A DNA stretch of 7,675 bases from Bacillota bacterium. GTDB taxonomy: Bacteria; Bacillota; Clostridia; Lachnospirales; Lachnospiraceae. Position numbers and translations under genes: made by a program. Shown here piece by piece: positions 1-6,351 of the stretch. The first letter of the stretch is position 1; each line of letters begins with the position of its first letter. The stretch lies in NCBI GenBank assembly GCA_023460575.1, contig JAEWPQ010000058.1, positions 1 through 7,675 of the forward strand, given 5' to 3'. The notes under the pieces are model-generated. The model was not told the DNA's origin. It did no database searches and worked only from the letters and a program-made list of their open reading frames with translations.

Positions 1-62
1 AACAGCAGGGCAAATGCAACCGTACCCAGGGCTGCAACTGCCATCTCATATAAAGCTGTCAC
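1..62 (-). CDS. Threonine/serine exporter family protein, C-terminal-type subunit (DUF3815/YjjB-like), partial
   Basis: Only the first 20 codons are inside the window; the gene continues past position 1. They start with GTG at 62 and read as a hydrophobic N-terminus (M-T-A-L-Y-E-M-A-V-A-A-L-G-T-V-A-F-A-L-L). This fits the first membrane helix of the short DUF3815 half of ThrE-like exporters. The GTG shares four bases (GTGA) with the TGA stop of the upstream DUF1212 gene. An AGGAGG lies 8 nt before it, so the start is well supported and translation is probably coupled. In many bacteria the DUF1212 and DUF3815 parts are separate adjacent genes that act together (E. coli YjjP/YjjB), while corynebacterial ThrE is a fusion. 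The family call rests mainly on the neighbour, because too little sequence is visible for an independent match. Confidence 0.7.
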   Translation of the reverse strand, partial: MTALYEMAVAALGTVAFALL

Positions 63-847
63 AAAAATCCACCTCCTGTAAACCGGTGAAGCAGGCCAAA
101 TACCAGTCCCACTCCCATGGCGATGCAGAAAAATACCAGCAGTGCATCCAGCATGCGGACAGAACCTGCGATATAATCTCCATCTGCAATGTCACGTATG
201 GCTTTGGTAAATGCAACTCCCGGAATCAGGGGCATGATAGAACCAATAATCATGTAGTTTAAATGATCTCCCAGGTGAAGCATATATAGCAGGGTGCAAA
301 GCGCGGTGACAAGCGCACCTCCTCCGATATTGCCTACCAGCTTGGAAAGATGGGGACCAAACAGATAAATCACATATGCATAAAGCAGTACTCCGGGGAA
401 AAACGCGGCTGCTGCATCCTTTAAATTGCCGCCAAACAAATAACAAAAACAGGCACTTCCCACTCCTGATGCCAGAATCTGCATTCTCTTTGATTTGCCC
501 GGCATCAGCTGAATCAGCACCAGCCTGTCACTTACTTCACCGGGAGTTAAGGATCCTCTCTCTATTTCTCTGGAAAGCTGATTGACTGCAGCCACCCGGT
601 CCAAATGTGTTCCGCTCACCGGAATGTGCTGGACCTTTGCAAATATTTCCTCTCTCTGGTTTCCTGCAGTTGTAAAGATGCCATTACTCAACACAAAAGA
701 GCTGCAGGATTCGATTCCATAATGGCGGCAGATCCGGTCCATAGTTTCTTCCACCCGAAAGATCTCAGCACCATTCTCCAGGAGAATATGACCTGCCAGC
801 ATGGCAGCATCTAAAACCTCACGTTCTTCCTCTTTCCGCTCATTCAT
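59..847 (-). CDS. Threonine/serine exporter family protein, DUF1212 subunit (ThrE/YjjP-like)
   Basis: This 262-aa inner-membrane protein has the usual two-part layout of the DUF1212 family. The soluble N-terminal half (about 1-115) carries a conserved-looking stretch, AGHILLENGAEIFRVEETM followed by DRI. The C-terminal half has about five hydrophobic segments, including one around M-I-I-G-S-I-M-P-L-I-P-G-V. Family members export threonine/serine (ThrE) or dicarboxylates (YjjPB was linked to succinate export), so the substrate here is not determined. The frame is open up to 895, but I choose ATG 847. It overlaps the end of the MBL gene as ATGAATGA and has GGAG 10 nt upstream. The protein then begins MNERKEEERE, a normal length for the family. 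It is the second gene of an operon, coupled at both ends to its neighbours. Confidence 0.88.
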   Translation of the reverse strand: MNERKEEEREVLDAAMLAGHILLENGAEIFRVEETMDRICRHYGIESCSSFVLSNGIFTTAGNQREEIFAKVQHIPVSGTHLDRVAAVNQLSREIERGSLTPGEVSDRLVLIQLMPGKSKRMQILASGVGSACFCYLFGGNLKDAAAAFFPGVLLYAYVIYLFGPHLSKLVGNIGGGALVTALCTLLYMLHLGDHLNYMIIGSIMPLIPGVAFTKAIRDIADGDYIAGSVRMLDALLVFFCIAMGVGLVFGLLHRFTGGGFL

Positions 848-1580
848 GAATATCAAGCTCCTGTCCAAGAATAAAGGATTCTCCGTCTCTTTCAATCTTA
901 ATAATCCTGTGCCGGTAAGGAGCGGAAACCTCCATCGCCTCTAACTGCCCAATTACGGAAAAGTCCCCCCAGCAATGCATTGGAAAAGCATGTAATACCT
1001 CCGCTTTTCTCATAAATTCATCAAATCCAAGATAGAAGGCTTTCTCCTGCCTGGGGTCCAGAGGCAGAAAAGCCGCATCAATCTTCACTCCGGCCAGCTT
1101 ATCCACTTCTAATGAATACTTCTTTGCCATATTACGGTTCCATTCCTCCGGTTCGCCTTCCCATCTCCAGTTGTTTAAATCACCTGCATGATATATGGCT
1201 GCCCCATCCCCTTTTACCAGAAAAGCAACCCCCTCATCTGTAGAATCGAAGGTGGTAACTTCCAACCGTGTATTCCCGCCATCATTGTATGAAAGCCTGA
1301 AAGTCTCCCCCGCTTTTACAAATAAAGTGCGTTCTCTAAGTTCCTCCTTTACTCTCTTCTTAGAAATATCGTCTGAAAGAACATAATGAACTTCTCTTAA
1401 TCCGATTCCCAAATCAAAGATCTTTTCTGAAAAATGATCTCCGTGACGGTGGCTGGCGAAGATGATAAGTGGTTTATCCATGTCCAGTTCCGGCAGCGGA
1501 CCCTGGGTATAATCAAATAGCAGGGCGGCAGAACTCAGTTCTACCAGGAATGCACTGTGATGAACATAAGTAATTTTCAT
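840..1580 (-). CDS. MBL-fold metallo-hydrolase (UlaG/RomA-like)
   Basis: A 246-aa metallo-beta-lactamase-fold protein. The metal ligands are visible in order: H-R-H-G-D-H at residues 44-49 (HxHxDH), H131 and D134 in HAGDLNNW, and a late histidine H202 in FPMHCWGDF. The N-terminus, with a short KITYVHHSAFLVE strand and then D23, resembles the UlaG/phosphodiesterase-like branch, in which a small-molecule ester or lactone is hydrolysed. The specific substrate cannot be read from sequence. The ATG at 1580 is preceded by GGAGG at 9 nt spacing. The gene ends 8 nt inside the ThrE-like gene, so it is the first cistron of an MBL, DUF1212, DUF3815 operon. It probably starts from the extended -10 promoter at 1616-1624. 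The pairing suggests a hydrolase acting on a compound that is then exported, but this is only inferred from context. Confidence 0.88.
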   Translation of the reverse strand: MKITYVHHSAFLVELSSAALLFDYTQGPLPELDMDKPLIIFASHRHGDHFSEKIFDLGIGLREVHYVLSDDISKKRVKEELRERTLFVKAGETFRLSYNDGGNTRLEVTTFDSTDEGVAFLVKGDGAAIYHAGDLNNWRWEGEPEEWNRNMAKKYSLEVDKLAGVKIDAAFLPLDPRQEKAFYLGFDEFMRKAEVLHAFPMHCWGDFSVIGQLEAMEVSAPYRHRIIKIERDGESFILGQELDIHE

Positions 1581-1615
1581 GAAAAGCGGCCTCCTATTAA
1601 TGACTGTCTGGAAAA

Positions 1616-1624
1616 ATTATATCA
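1616..1624 (-). promoter_or_regulatory. Extended -10 promoter for the MBL/exporter operon
   Basis: On the minus strand the sequence reads TGATATAAT: a perfect TATAAT preceded by the TGn extension. It lies about 36 nt upstream of the MBL start codon. No good -35 hexamer sits 16-18 nt upstream, which is tolerated when TGn is present. It lies downstream of the lipoprotein terminator, as expected for an independent transcription unit. Confidence 0.6.
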
Positions 1625-1657
1625 CATACTGATCCGTTCTGCATAGCAGATGCGCGC

Positions 1658-1685
1658 AAAAAAGGCGGAGACATTTGTCCCCGCC
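1658..1685 (-). terminator. Rho-independent terminator of the lipoprotein gene
   Basis: On the minus strand GGCGGGGACA pairs with TGTCTCCGCC (10 positions, one G-U) around a very short A-rich loop, followed directly by TTTTTT (1663-1658). It lies 44 nt past the lipoprotein stop codon and before the MBL promoter. It is a strong, textbook terminator that isolates the lipoprotein unit. Confidence 0.92.
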
Positions 1686-1728
1686 CGCGGAAATTTTCCA
1701 TTCCTTCTAAGCTGTTATTTCTATATAA

Positions 1729-2019
1729 TTAGTTAGCAGCCTTTGTAGACTCTGCAGCTTCAGAAGATACTTCTTCGCTGGAAGCTTCTTCAGAAGACTC
1801 TTTTACAGATGCTTCTTCTTTGGTTTCTTCTACAGACTCAGAAGATTCCTCTGTTGTAACTTCTTCTTTAACAGCTGCTTCTGTTGTAACTGCTTCTGTA
1901 GTTACTGCTTCTGTTGCTGCTGTTGTTTCAGCAGTCTTTGTGCTGCCACATGCAGAAATTGCTGCCATTGTTAATACTGCTACGCCTGTAAGTACAAGTT
2001 TCTTTGTTGTTAATTTCAT
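1729..2019 (-). CDS. Small Thr/Ser/Glu-rich lipoprotein of unknown function
   Basis: A 96-aa protein with a lipoprotein signal peptide: basic start MKLTTKK, hydrophobic segment 8-22, and a lipobox-like I-S-A-C with the lipidated cysteine at residue 24. The mature part is low complexity. It begins with threonine/alanine/glutamate repeats (TTEA-type units at about 35-50) and continues with Ser/Glu-rich tracts such as SSEE and SSEA. It is strongly acidic, with no recognisable domain. It is probably an extended, disordered cell-surface tether rather than an enzyme. The start ATG at 2019 follows AAGGAGG at about 10 nt. It has its own promoter (2106-2134) and terminator (1658-1685), so it is monocistronic. 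The repetitive codons (GTT/ACA/GAA-type runs) could allow slippage or length change. The lipoprotein call is firm; function is unknown. Confidence 0.82.
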   Translation of the reverse strand: MKLTTKKLVLTGVAVLTMAAISACGSTKTAETTAATEAVTTEAVTTEAAVKEEVTTEESSESVEETKEEASVKESSEEASSEEVSSEAAESTKAAN

Positions 2020-2105
2020 AATATTTCTCCTCCTTGCGGCTACCTATATTTTATTGTTTGATATGTATGCCGCGGCCTCTTTTTTGATTTCTAAAGCCGA
2101 GTCAC

Positions 2106-2134
2106 AGTTTAACACCTTAAGAAAATAAAGTCAA
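2106..2134 (-). promoter_or_regulatory. SigA-type promoter of the lipoprotein gene
   Basis: The minus strand reads TTGACT (2134-2129), a 17-nt spacer, then TAAACT (2111-2106), preceded by the TGT extended -10 element. The -35 matches 5 of 6 and the -10 matches 4 of 6. It is correctly oriented, about 90 nt upstream of the start codon. Confidence 0.65.
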
Positions 2135-2144
2135 TGAATTCATT
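2133..2144. promoter_or_regulatory. 12-bp palindrome abutting the lipoprotein -35 box, possible operator
   Basis: AATGAATTCATT is a perfect dyad, and its edge overlaps the first two bases of the lipoprotein -35 hexamer. The position would suit a dimeric regulator. AT-rich palindromes also occur by chance, and no regulator gene is nearby. Confidence 0.3.
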
Positions 2145-2354
2145 ATGATTTTTTTCTTAATTTAAAAGTGGTAAATTCTTAATTAAATTTACAAATAGCC
2201 GTGATATGTCTAATAATAAATTATGGATTAATGCTCTTGAGTTTTTTTTATTGTATTTGTTTGAATTTTGTCCATACGAAAAACAGACCAGTTTTTCATA
2301 TTATACTCGTTTCATTTTTGTGTATTTTTACTAAATCTCTTTCTTTTTTCTCCG

Positions 2355-2383
2355 TTGCAGATGGTTTCCGTAACTGTTATACT
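2355..2383 (+). promoter_or_regulatory. Promoter of the nitroreductase gene
   Basis: TTGCAG (2355-2360), a 17-nt spacer, then TATACT (2378-2383) with TGT immediately before it (extended -10). The -10 matches 5 of 6 and the -35 is weak at 3 of 6. It lies about 47 nt upstream of the ATG at 2430, in the right orientation. Confidence 0.6.
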
Positions 2384-2429
2384 TTATAAATAACTACTTA
2401 TTGATCATGATAAACAGGAGGAATCAAAT

Positions 2430-2999
2430 ATGTTAAAAGAACTCGTCTCCAAGTGCCGTACATACCGCCGCTTCTATCAGGAAACTTCTATTCCTGAGGA
2501 GGACTTGCTGGAACTCATTGATCTGGCCAGACTTACTGCCTCAACCGCCAATTCTCAGGCTCTGAAATTCAGGATCAGTCATACACCGGAAGAAAATGCC
2601 CTGATTTATGATACCCTGGGCTGGGCTGGAGCACTTCCTGACTGGGATGGACCGGAAGAAGGCGAGCGGCCCTCTGCCTATATCGTGATACTCTGCGATT
2701 TGTCGCTAGGTAAGAATAAGCTCACCGATGATGGTATCGCAGCTCAGACCATTATGCTGGGCGCAGTAGAAAAGGGCTACGGCGGCTGTATGCTGGGTAA
2801 TGTGCGGAGAAGCCAGCTGGCCGAAGCGCTTGGTATAGATACTTCTCTTTATTCTGTTGATCTTGTTCTGGCTCTTGGAAAGCCAAAAGAAGAGGTGGTC
2901 ATCGTACCTGTTAAGGAAGACGGAAGCGTCACTTATTACAGAGACGAAAATCAGATTCACTATGTTCCAAAAAGAGCATTAAAGGATATTATTATCTGA
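2430..2999 (+). CDS. Nitroreductase family flavoprotein
   Basis: A 189-aa protein matching the compact NAD(P)H:FMN nitroreductase fold. It starts with the family's FMN-phosphate-binding arginines (R10-T-Y-R-R-F, compare RxxRxF). A STANSQ segment near 38-43 corresponds to the PSxxNxQ loop. DGIAAQTIMLGAVEKGYGGC follows at about 101-120, the helix and loop that pack against FMN and normally read GxG. It ends with the LALGKPKEE strand. Such enzymes work as cytoplasmic dimers reducing quinones, nitro compounds or enones; the physiological substrate is not predictable. ATG 2430 is preceded by AGGAGG at 8 nt. It is monocistronic, divergent from the lipoprotein and convergent with the zinc-ribbon gene, with which it shares a terminator. 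The length is normal for the short nitroreductases of anaerobic Firmicutes. Confidence 0.9.
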   Translation: MLKELVSKCRTYRRFYQETSIPEEDLLELIDLARLTASTANSQALKFRISHTPEENALIYDTLGWAGALPDWDGPEEGERPSAYIVILCDLSLGKNKLTDDGIAAQTIMLGAVEKGYGGCMLGNVRRSQLAEALGIDTSLYSVDLVLALGKPKEEVVIVPVKEDGSVTYYRDENQIHYVPKRALKDIII

Positions 3000-3016
3000 T
3001 TTTATTAAAAATGGAA

Positions 3017-3053
3017 AAACAGCCGGCCAGGAAAATCCCGGTACCGGCTGTTT
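3017..3053. terminator. Bidirectional terminator between convergent genes
   Basis: A perfect 10-bp inverted repeat, AAACAGCCGG / CCGGCTGTTT, separated by 17 nt. On the minus strand it is followed by a T run (TTTTT, then CC and another T run), which makes it the stronger terminator for the zinc-ribbon gene, whose stop codon it touches. On the plus strand it lies 17 nt after the nitroreductase stop and is followed by a shorter T-rich stretch. Confidence 0.85.
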
Positions 3054-3432
3054 AAAATTTCTGTCCGCATTTGGGACAATACTCAAAATCCTCAGTTGTT
3101 TCATATCCGCAATGGGAGCACTGCCTTTTATTCCACTCCTCATTTCTTCGGCCGGATTGAACCAGTGTCAAATCCTGTTCTTCAATTTCAACCGGTTCTC
3201 TCCGGCTTAGTTTCTTACCCTTTTCTCCGTCCAGCTCATAAACAGTATTACAGCAGGACATCTGTACATAATAATGTCTGTTCCACTTTATAATGGGAAT
3301 AAAAAATACACTGAAATAGCTGTATGTCATAAATACCTGATATCTGCCATATCCGCCACACAAGGCACAGATCACTGTCTTTGTATAATCCAGCAGCTTT
3401 TTTCCCTGACTCATTCCGCATATGAAAAACAT
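3052..3432 (-). CDS. Zinc-ribbon domain-containing protein
   Basis: A 126-aa protein with two cysteine clusters. An N-terminal C22-x2-C25 and a C60-C61 pair bracket an aromatic, partly hydrophobic stretch (YSYFSVFFIPIIKW). A C-terminal zinc ribbon has C105-x2-C108 and C119-x2-C122, in CSHCG and CPKCG, which is the typical zinc_ribbon_2 pattern. Its cellular role is unknown. The frame is open further upstream to 3552, but ATG 3432 is clearly the start: GGGAGG lies 7 nt before it, and MFFICGMSQGKK is a plausible N-terminus. The upstream in-frame residues are rich in Cys/Tyr/Ile and lack a ribosome binding site. The gene lies about 130 nt downstream of the flagellin stop on the same strand. It probably has its own promoter near 3491, but read-through from flagellin is possible because no clear flagellin terminator is visible. 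Confidence 0.78.
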   Translation of the reverse strand: MFFICGMSQGKKLLDYTKTVICALCGGYGRYQVFMTYSYFSVFFIPIIKWNRHYYVQMSCCNTVYELDGEKGKKLSRREPVEIEEQDLTLVQSGRRNEEWNKRQCSHCGYETTEDFEYCPKCGQKF

Positions 3433-3449
3433 CACATTCCTCCCAATAA

Positions 3450-3499
3450 GCCAACAGCAGTAATCTTGGTTGGCGGTTCTTTTGATTAAAAGTATAGCA
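3450..3499 (-). promoter_or_regulatory. Possible extended -10 promoter and leader hairpin of the zinc-ribbon gene
   Basis: The minus strand has TGCTATACT (3499-3491), an extended -10 element with no convincing -35. Downstream in the leader, GCCAAC (3450-3455) and GTTGGC (3469-3474) form a 6-bp stem with a 13-nt loop, ending just before the ribosome binding site. The promoter is plausible. A regulatory role for the hairpin is speculative. Confidence 0.35.
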
Positions 3500-3562
3500 T
3501 AAAAAGAACATATATCATAGCAGATTCGGGAATATGAAAGTGAAGAAGGCAAGGCTATTTAA

Positions 3563-5923
3563 TTACTTTAATAACTGAAGCACACCCTCAGGTATCTGAT
3601 TTGCCTGAGCCAGCATAGCCTGAGATGCCTGAACAAGAATTTTGTTCTTGGTTAATGACATCATTTCAGAAGCCATATCTACATCACGAACACGCGACTC
3701 AGCAGCTGTCATATTTTCTTTTGTTACACTAAGGTTGTTAATCGTATGCTCCAGACGATTCTGTACAGCACCCAGGTCACCACGGGTAGAAGAAACCTGA
3801 TTAATTGCATTCTTTATTTGACTAATAGCAGCTTTAGCTCCCTGCTGAGTACTTACATCTACAACCGCAATCCCTAAGCTTTTTGTATCCATGTTGCCAA
3901 TGGTAACACCTACCTGCTGATAGGTGTCACTGGTATCACCAGCCTGTATTGTCAAACCTCCCGTTTTATTCTTTAGTTTTTCTCCATCTTCAATGGTCAG
4001 CTTATTACCGGTAATATCTGCTTTTACGCCATCATTAGAGAGAGCCATCTGCAAATTCTGTGCAGTATCGGCATCCGTACTTCCAATAATAACGGCCATA
4101 TTACCCTCTTTTATTTTAGTAGGATCTCCAGAATCAGAAGCATTGATAAACTGATAATTTTTTCCTCCTACAGAAACGGTATCTCCTGCGGAGATTCCGG
4201 CATTATTAAATGTTAAGGTTTTGCTGGCCCGTTTTGAGGTTTGAGCATTGGAAAGCGTTCCGACTGCACTGCTGGCTGAATCAGTGGTAGCTAAACTATT
4301 TACCTTGGCTCCCTCTTTACCACCAAGCGCTTCTAAGGTAATCTCGTGTGTAGAAGCATCCACTTTTGCTTTAAACAAACCCTTGGTATCATCACTATTA
4401 TTAATTGCATCTGCAATGGACTGAGCGGTTTTTCCGGCATTCGTTCCATCAGCTGTGTATTTAACCTGAACTGCCTTTCTTTTTCCATCGGCATCCTCAT
4501 AGCCAACCGACAGTGTTTGTTCGCCTGCCGTTCCGGCTGCAGGTATAAATTTGTACTGGGAATTAACAGCATCATCGGTTCCTACAGTGACTCCAATCGT
4601 TGATGACTTAATATCAATTGAATTATTAAAGGAAATTGTTTTATCTGAGGTTTTTAATTGATTTACATCACCGATTTTTAATTTTCCATCGGGTGTCAAG
4701 GACGCAGAGCTAATTCCTGCATTCTTCATTGCAGCCACTAAATTTTTCTTTGTATCTGCATCTGTCTCGCCAATAACAACACGGACATTTCCGCTGGAGA
4801 CATTATAATCATCAGAAGCTCTCATCTCAAACGTATGATCACCAATGGTAATTTTGTTTCCTGATGCCAGATCGCCACTGGCTATAGCTAAATACTTAAA
4901 TTCATCGGTTGCAGCAGTTGTAACACCGGCTGTTGATGGTGCGGTTGATAAATCAGTATTTTGTGCGTAATTGGCAAGTGCGTCTACCGCACCACTTATA
5001 TCAATCTTTCTTTGCTTAACAGTAACAGACTGTAATCCTATACCGCTTGTCCCACTTTCTTTACTTGTTGCGCTGATCTTAATGCCATCGTCACCGACCT
5101 TTTCAAATTTTACATCGTCAAAGATCTTTTTCAGTTCATTAAGTGTCTGCGAGTTATCTGCTGCAAAATCAGCATCTAAGCCGCTGTTCAGTCCATTTTT
5201 CAGAAGATCATCTAATTTTGTAGTCATGGTTCCGGTATCAGCCACGTTTTGAAACTTAAATTTTAGGATATGATCGTTGCCTGCAGTATCCTTTAATGTA
5301 AATTCATACTGCATCGGATCTGTTGGTGATACTGCGGTAGTTCCATCAGTTTTACTACTATCTAAGTCAAGAGAAACCGAAAATTGACCCTTAGTTGCAT
5401 TCTGAGTATGTACAGTAGTATCTGTAAGACCTTCTACCTTTGTTGTTCCGGCAACGGTCGCCTTAGCTGCAGCTGCAGCTTTACCCGCAGCAGACGCTCC
5501 AAGAGAACCATCTAATACCTTGATGCCATTATAGTTTGTAGACTCTGAAATACGGTTGATTTCATCCTTTAATGAATCTACCTCCTTCTGAAGATTGGCA
5601 CGGTCAACATTATCATCATATGTACCATTAGCAGACTGCGTTGCAAGTTCTGTCATTCGGTTCAGCATGGAATGTACTTCTGTCAGTGCACCTTCTGCTG
5701 TCTGAACCAGTGAGATACCATCATTAGCATTCTTCTGCGCAGTCTCAAGTCCTGTTATCTGTGCTCTCATCTTCTCGGAAATGGCCAGGCCTGCAGCATC
5801 ATCACCTGCACGGTTGATTCGGTAACCGGAAGACAATTTTTCCAGGTTCTTTGAAGTAGCATTATTATTGCTTCCTAATTGTCCATAAGCGTTTAACGCT
5901 GCAATATTGTGTTGAATTCTCAT
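3563..5923 (-). CDS. hag: Flagellin with an unusually large central region (786 aa)
   Basis: The filament subunit, exported by the flagellar type III apparatus without a signal peptide. The conserved ends are clear. Residues 1-140 (MRIQHNIAAL, LSSGYRINRAGDDAAGLAIS, YNGIKVLDG) form N-terminal D0/D1; about 685-786 (TRGDLGAVQNRLEHTINNL, AESRVRDVDMA, VLQLLK) form C-terminal D1/D0. The TLR5-contact region reads LNRMTELATQSAN with a later LQKEV. It keeps the positions equivalent to Salmonella R90, L94 and E114 but has T where R92 is expected. The central 545 residues are far longer than the 270-530 aa I regard as common for clostridial flagellins. They contain Ala-rich linkers and several beta-rich modules, two of which are repeats (about 353-447 and 578-676), each with IGxTDADTxxNL. 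ATG 5923 has AAGGAGG at 8 nt. It is probably co-transcribed with csrA and repressed by it. Confidence 0.96.
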   Translation of the reverse strand: MRIQHNIAALNAYGQLGSNNNATSKNLEKLSSGYRINRAGDDAAGLAISEKMRAQITGLETAQKNANDGISLVQTAEGALTEVHSMLNRMTELATQSANGTYDDNVDRANLQKEVDSLKDEINRISESTNYNGIKVLDGSLGASAAGKAAAAAKATVAGTTKVEGLTDTTVHTQNATKGQFSVSLDLDSSKTDGTTAVSPTDPMQYEFTLKDTAGNDHILKFKFQNVADTGTMTTKLDDLLKNGLNSGLDADFAADNSQTLNELKKIFDDVKFEKVGDDGIKISATSKESGTSGIGLQSVTVKQRKIDISGAVDALANYAQNTDLSTAPSTAGVTTAATDEFKYLAIASGDLASGNKITIGDHTFEMRASDDYNVSSGNVRVVIGETDADTKKNLVAAMKNAGISSASLTPDGKLKIGDVNQLKTSDKTISFNNSIDIKSSTIGVTVGTDDAVNSQYKFIPAAGTAGEQTLSVGYEDADGKRKAVQVKYTADGTNAGKTAQSIADAINNSDDTKGLFKAKVDASTHEITLEALGGKEGAKVNSLATTDSASSAVGTLSNAQTSKRASKTLTFNNAGISAGDTVSVGGKNYQFINASDSGDPTKIKEGNMAVIIGSTDADTAQNLQMALSNDGVKADITGNKLTIEDGEKLKNKTGGLTIQAGDTSDTYQQVGVTIGNMDTKSLGIAVVDVSTQQGAKAAISQIKNAINQVSSTRGDLGAVQNRLEHTINNLSVTKENMTAAESRVRDVDMASEMMSLTKNKILVQASQAMLAQANQIPEGVLQLLK

Positions 5924-5931
5924 AAATATTA

Positions 5932-5969
5932 CCTCCTTGAGTTATGACGGGGACTTCCTTTTCCCCCGT
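5932..5969 (-). promoter_or_regulatory. Flagellin leader with hairpin-loop GGA and Shine-Dalgarno GGA: likely CsrA binding sites
   Basis: In the minus-strand RNA, ACGGGG (5969-5964) pairs perfectly with CCCCGU (5952-5947), presenting the 11-nt loop GAAAAGGAAGU with a central AAGGA. About 20 nt downstream is the Shine-Dalgarno sequence AAGGAGG (5938-5932), which holds a second GGA. A hairpin-loop GGA paired with an SD GGA is the classic site pair bridged by one CsrA dimer. In Bacillus subtilis CsrA blocks hag translation through two such leader sites. The csrA gene is immediately upstream. The hairpin and motifs are visible; binding is inferred. Confidence 0.72.
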
Positions 5970-5992
5970 GTATCTTAATTGTTTTTATTCCA

Positions 5993-6023
5993 AACTATTC
6001 ATCCGGGCCCTGGTTAAATAGTT
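5993..6023 (-). repeat. Imperfect hairpin in the csrA-flagellin spacer
   Basis: Arms AACTATT and AATAGTT (7 bp, extendable inward with one G-U and an A-U, then CC/GG after a mismatch) enclose a GGGCCC-containing loop region. It begins 15 nt past the csrA stop. There is no U tract, so it is not a normal terminator. It may stabilise or partly attenuate the csrA-flagellin transcript, or present the nearby GGA motifs (6004-6002 and 5991-5989) to CsrA. Confidence 0.5.
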
Positions 6024-6038
6024 GAAAGCGTGAGTATC

Positions 6039-6242
6039 TTACCATTTCATGCTCTTTTCCCTCAGCCGTCTCAGACATTGGGGAATTGGATGACGCTTTT
6101 CATAAACTTCTCCTCTTTCGATAGAAATTTCTTTTGGCGCATCAATGGCAAGCCGTAAATCTCCGTCAACGGAGACCACTTGAATAACAATGTTTTTGTC
6201 AATTACAAGATACTGACCGGGATTCCTTCCTAAAGATAACAT
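6039..6242 (-). CDS. csrA: Carbon storage regulator CsrA (flagellin translational repressor)
   Basis: A 67-aa RNA-binding protein that acts as a homodimer on GGA motifs near ribosome binding sites. The N-terminal strand MLSLGRNPGQYLVI keeps L4 and R6. The APKEISIERGEVYEKR segment keeps the arginine equivalent to E. coli R44 (R43 here, because one residue is missing in the VDGDLRL turn). Both are key RNA contacts. The C-terminal extension HPIPQCLRRLREKSMKW is basic. The frame can be read from a GTG at 6251, but that codon overlaps the AAGGAGG. ATG 6242, 8 nt after the AAGGAGG, gives the canonical CsrA start. Flagellin follows after 115 nt, with a leader full of GGA sites, so flagellin is the obvious target. 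The antagonist fliW, which usually sits next to csrA in flagellated Firmicutes, is not in this window. Confidence 0.95.
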   Translation of the reverse strand: MLSLGRNPGQYLVIDKNIVIQVVSVDGDLRLAIDAPKEISIERGEVYEKRHPIPQCLRRLREKSMKW

Positions 6243-6295
6243 TAGCTTCACCTCCTTGTTTGCTTACAAGTTTGTTAATACTTTAACTACTTGAC

Positions 6296-6332
6296 AAATA
6301 TTCCCAGAATGTGTATTACAGCAATGTTATTT
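6296..6332. repeat. Left inverted-repeat copy, candidate recombination site (IR-L)
   Basis: It contains AATGTGTATTA at 6308-6318, the exact reverse complement of the core at 6486-6496. Similarity to the right copy continues on both sides: 9 of 14 bases on the inner flank, and 9 of 12 on the outer flank after a one-base gap. It keeps TTCCCAG on one side of the core and CAGCAA on the other, a degraded version of the dyad arms seen in the right copy. It lies between the csrA ribosome binding site and the spacer interior. Confidence 0.65.
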
Positions 6333-6351
6333 TTTTCTATAAAAACTGTTT

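Larger units (their letters stand above)
2020..2429. other. AT-rich divergent intergenic region without a gene
   Basis: About 410 bp between the minus-strand lipoprotein and the plus-strand nitroreductase. It contains a promoter for each (2106-2134 minus, 2355-2383 plus), the lipoprotein leader of about 80 nt, and a perfect 12-bp palindrome at 2133-2144. Between about 2145 and 2350 I see only AT-rich, T-rich sequence. The short reading frame there (2201-2389) has no ribosome binding site or family resemblance and I do not call it. Confidence 0.6.

Noticed and set aside
2201..2389. Short plus-strand reading frame in the lipoprotein-nitroreductase spacer
   Set aside because: It has no ribosome binding site, a composition typical of translated AT-rich DNA, and it runs through the nitroreductase promoter.
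3433..3552. N-terminal extension of the zinc-ribbon protein to 3552
   Set aside because: GGGAGG precedes ATG 3432, and the extra 40 residues look like translated leader and promoter DNA.
3924..5252. Several plus-strand reading frames antisense to flagellin
   Set aside because: They are frame shadows of the strongly biased flagellin coding sequence and lack ribosome binding sites.
6243..6251. GTG at 6251 as csrA start
   Set aside because: It overlaps the AAGGAGG ribosome binding site. ATG 6242 has ideal spacing and gives the canonical CsrA N-terminus.
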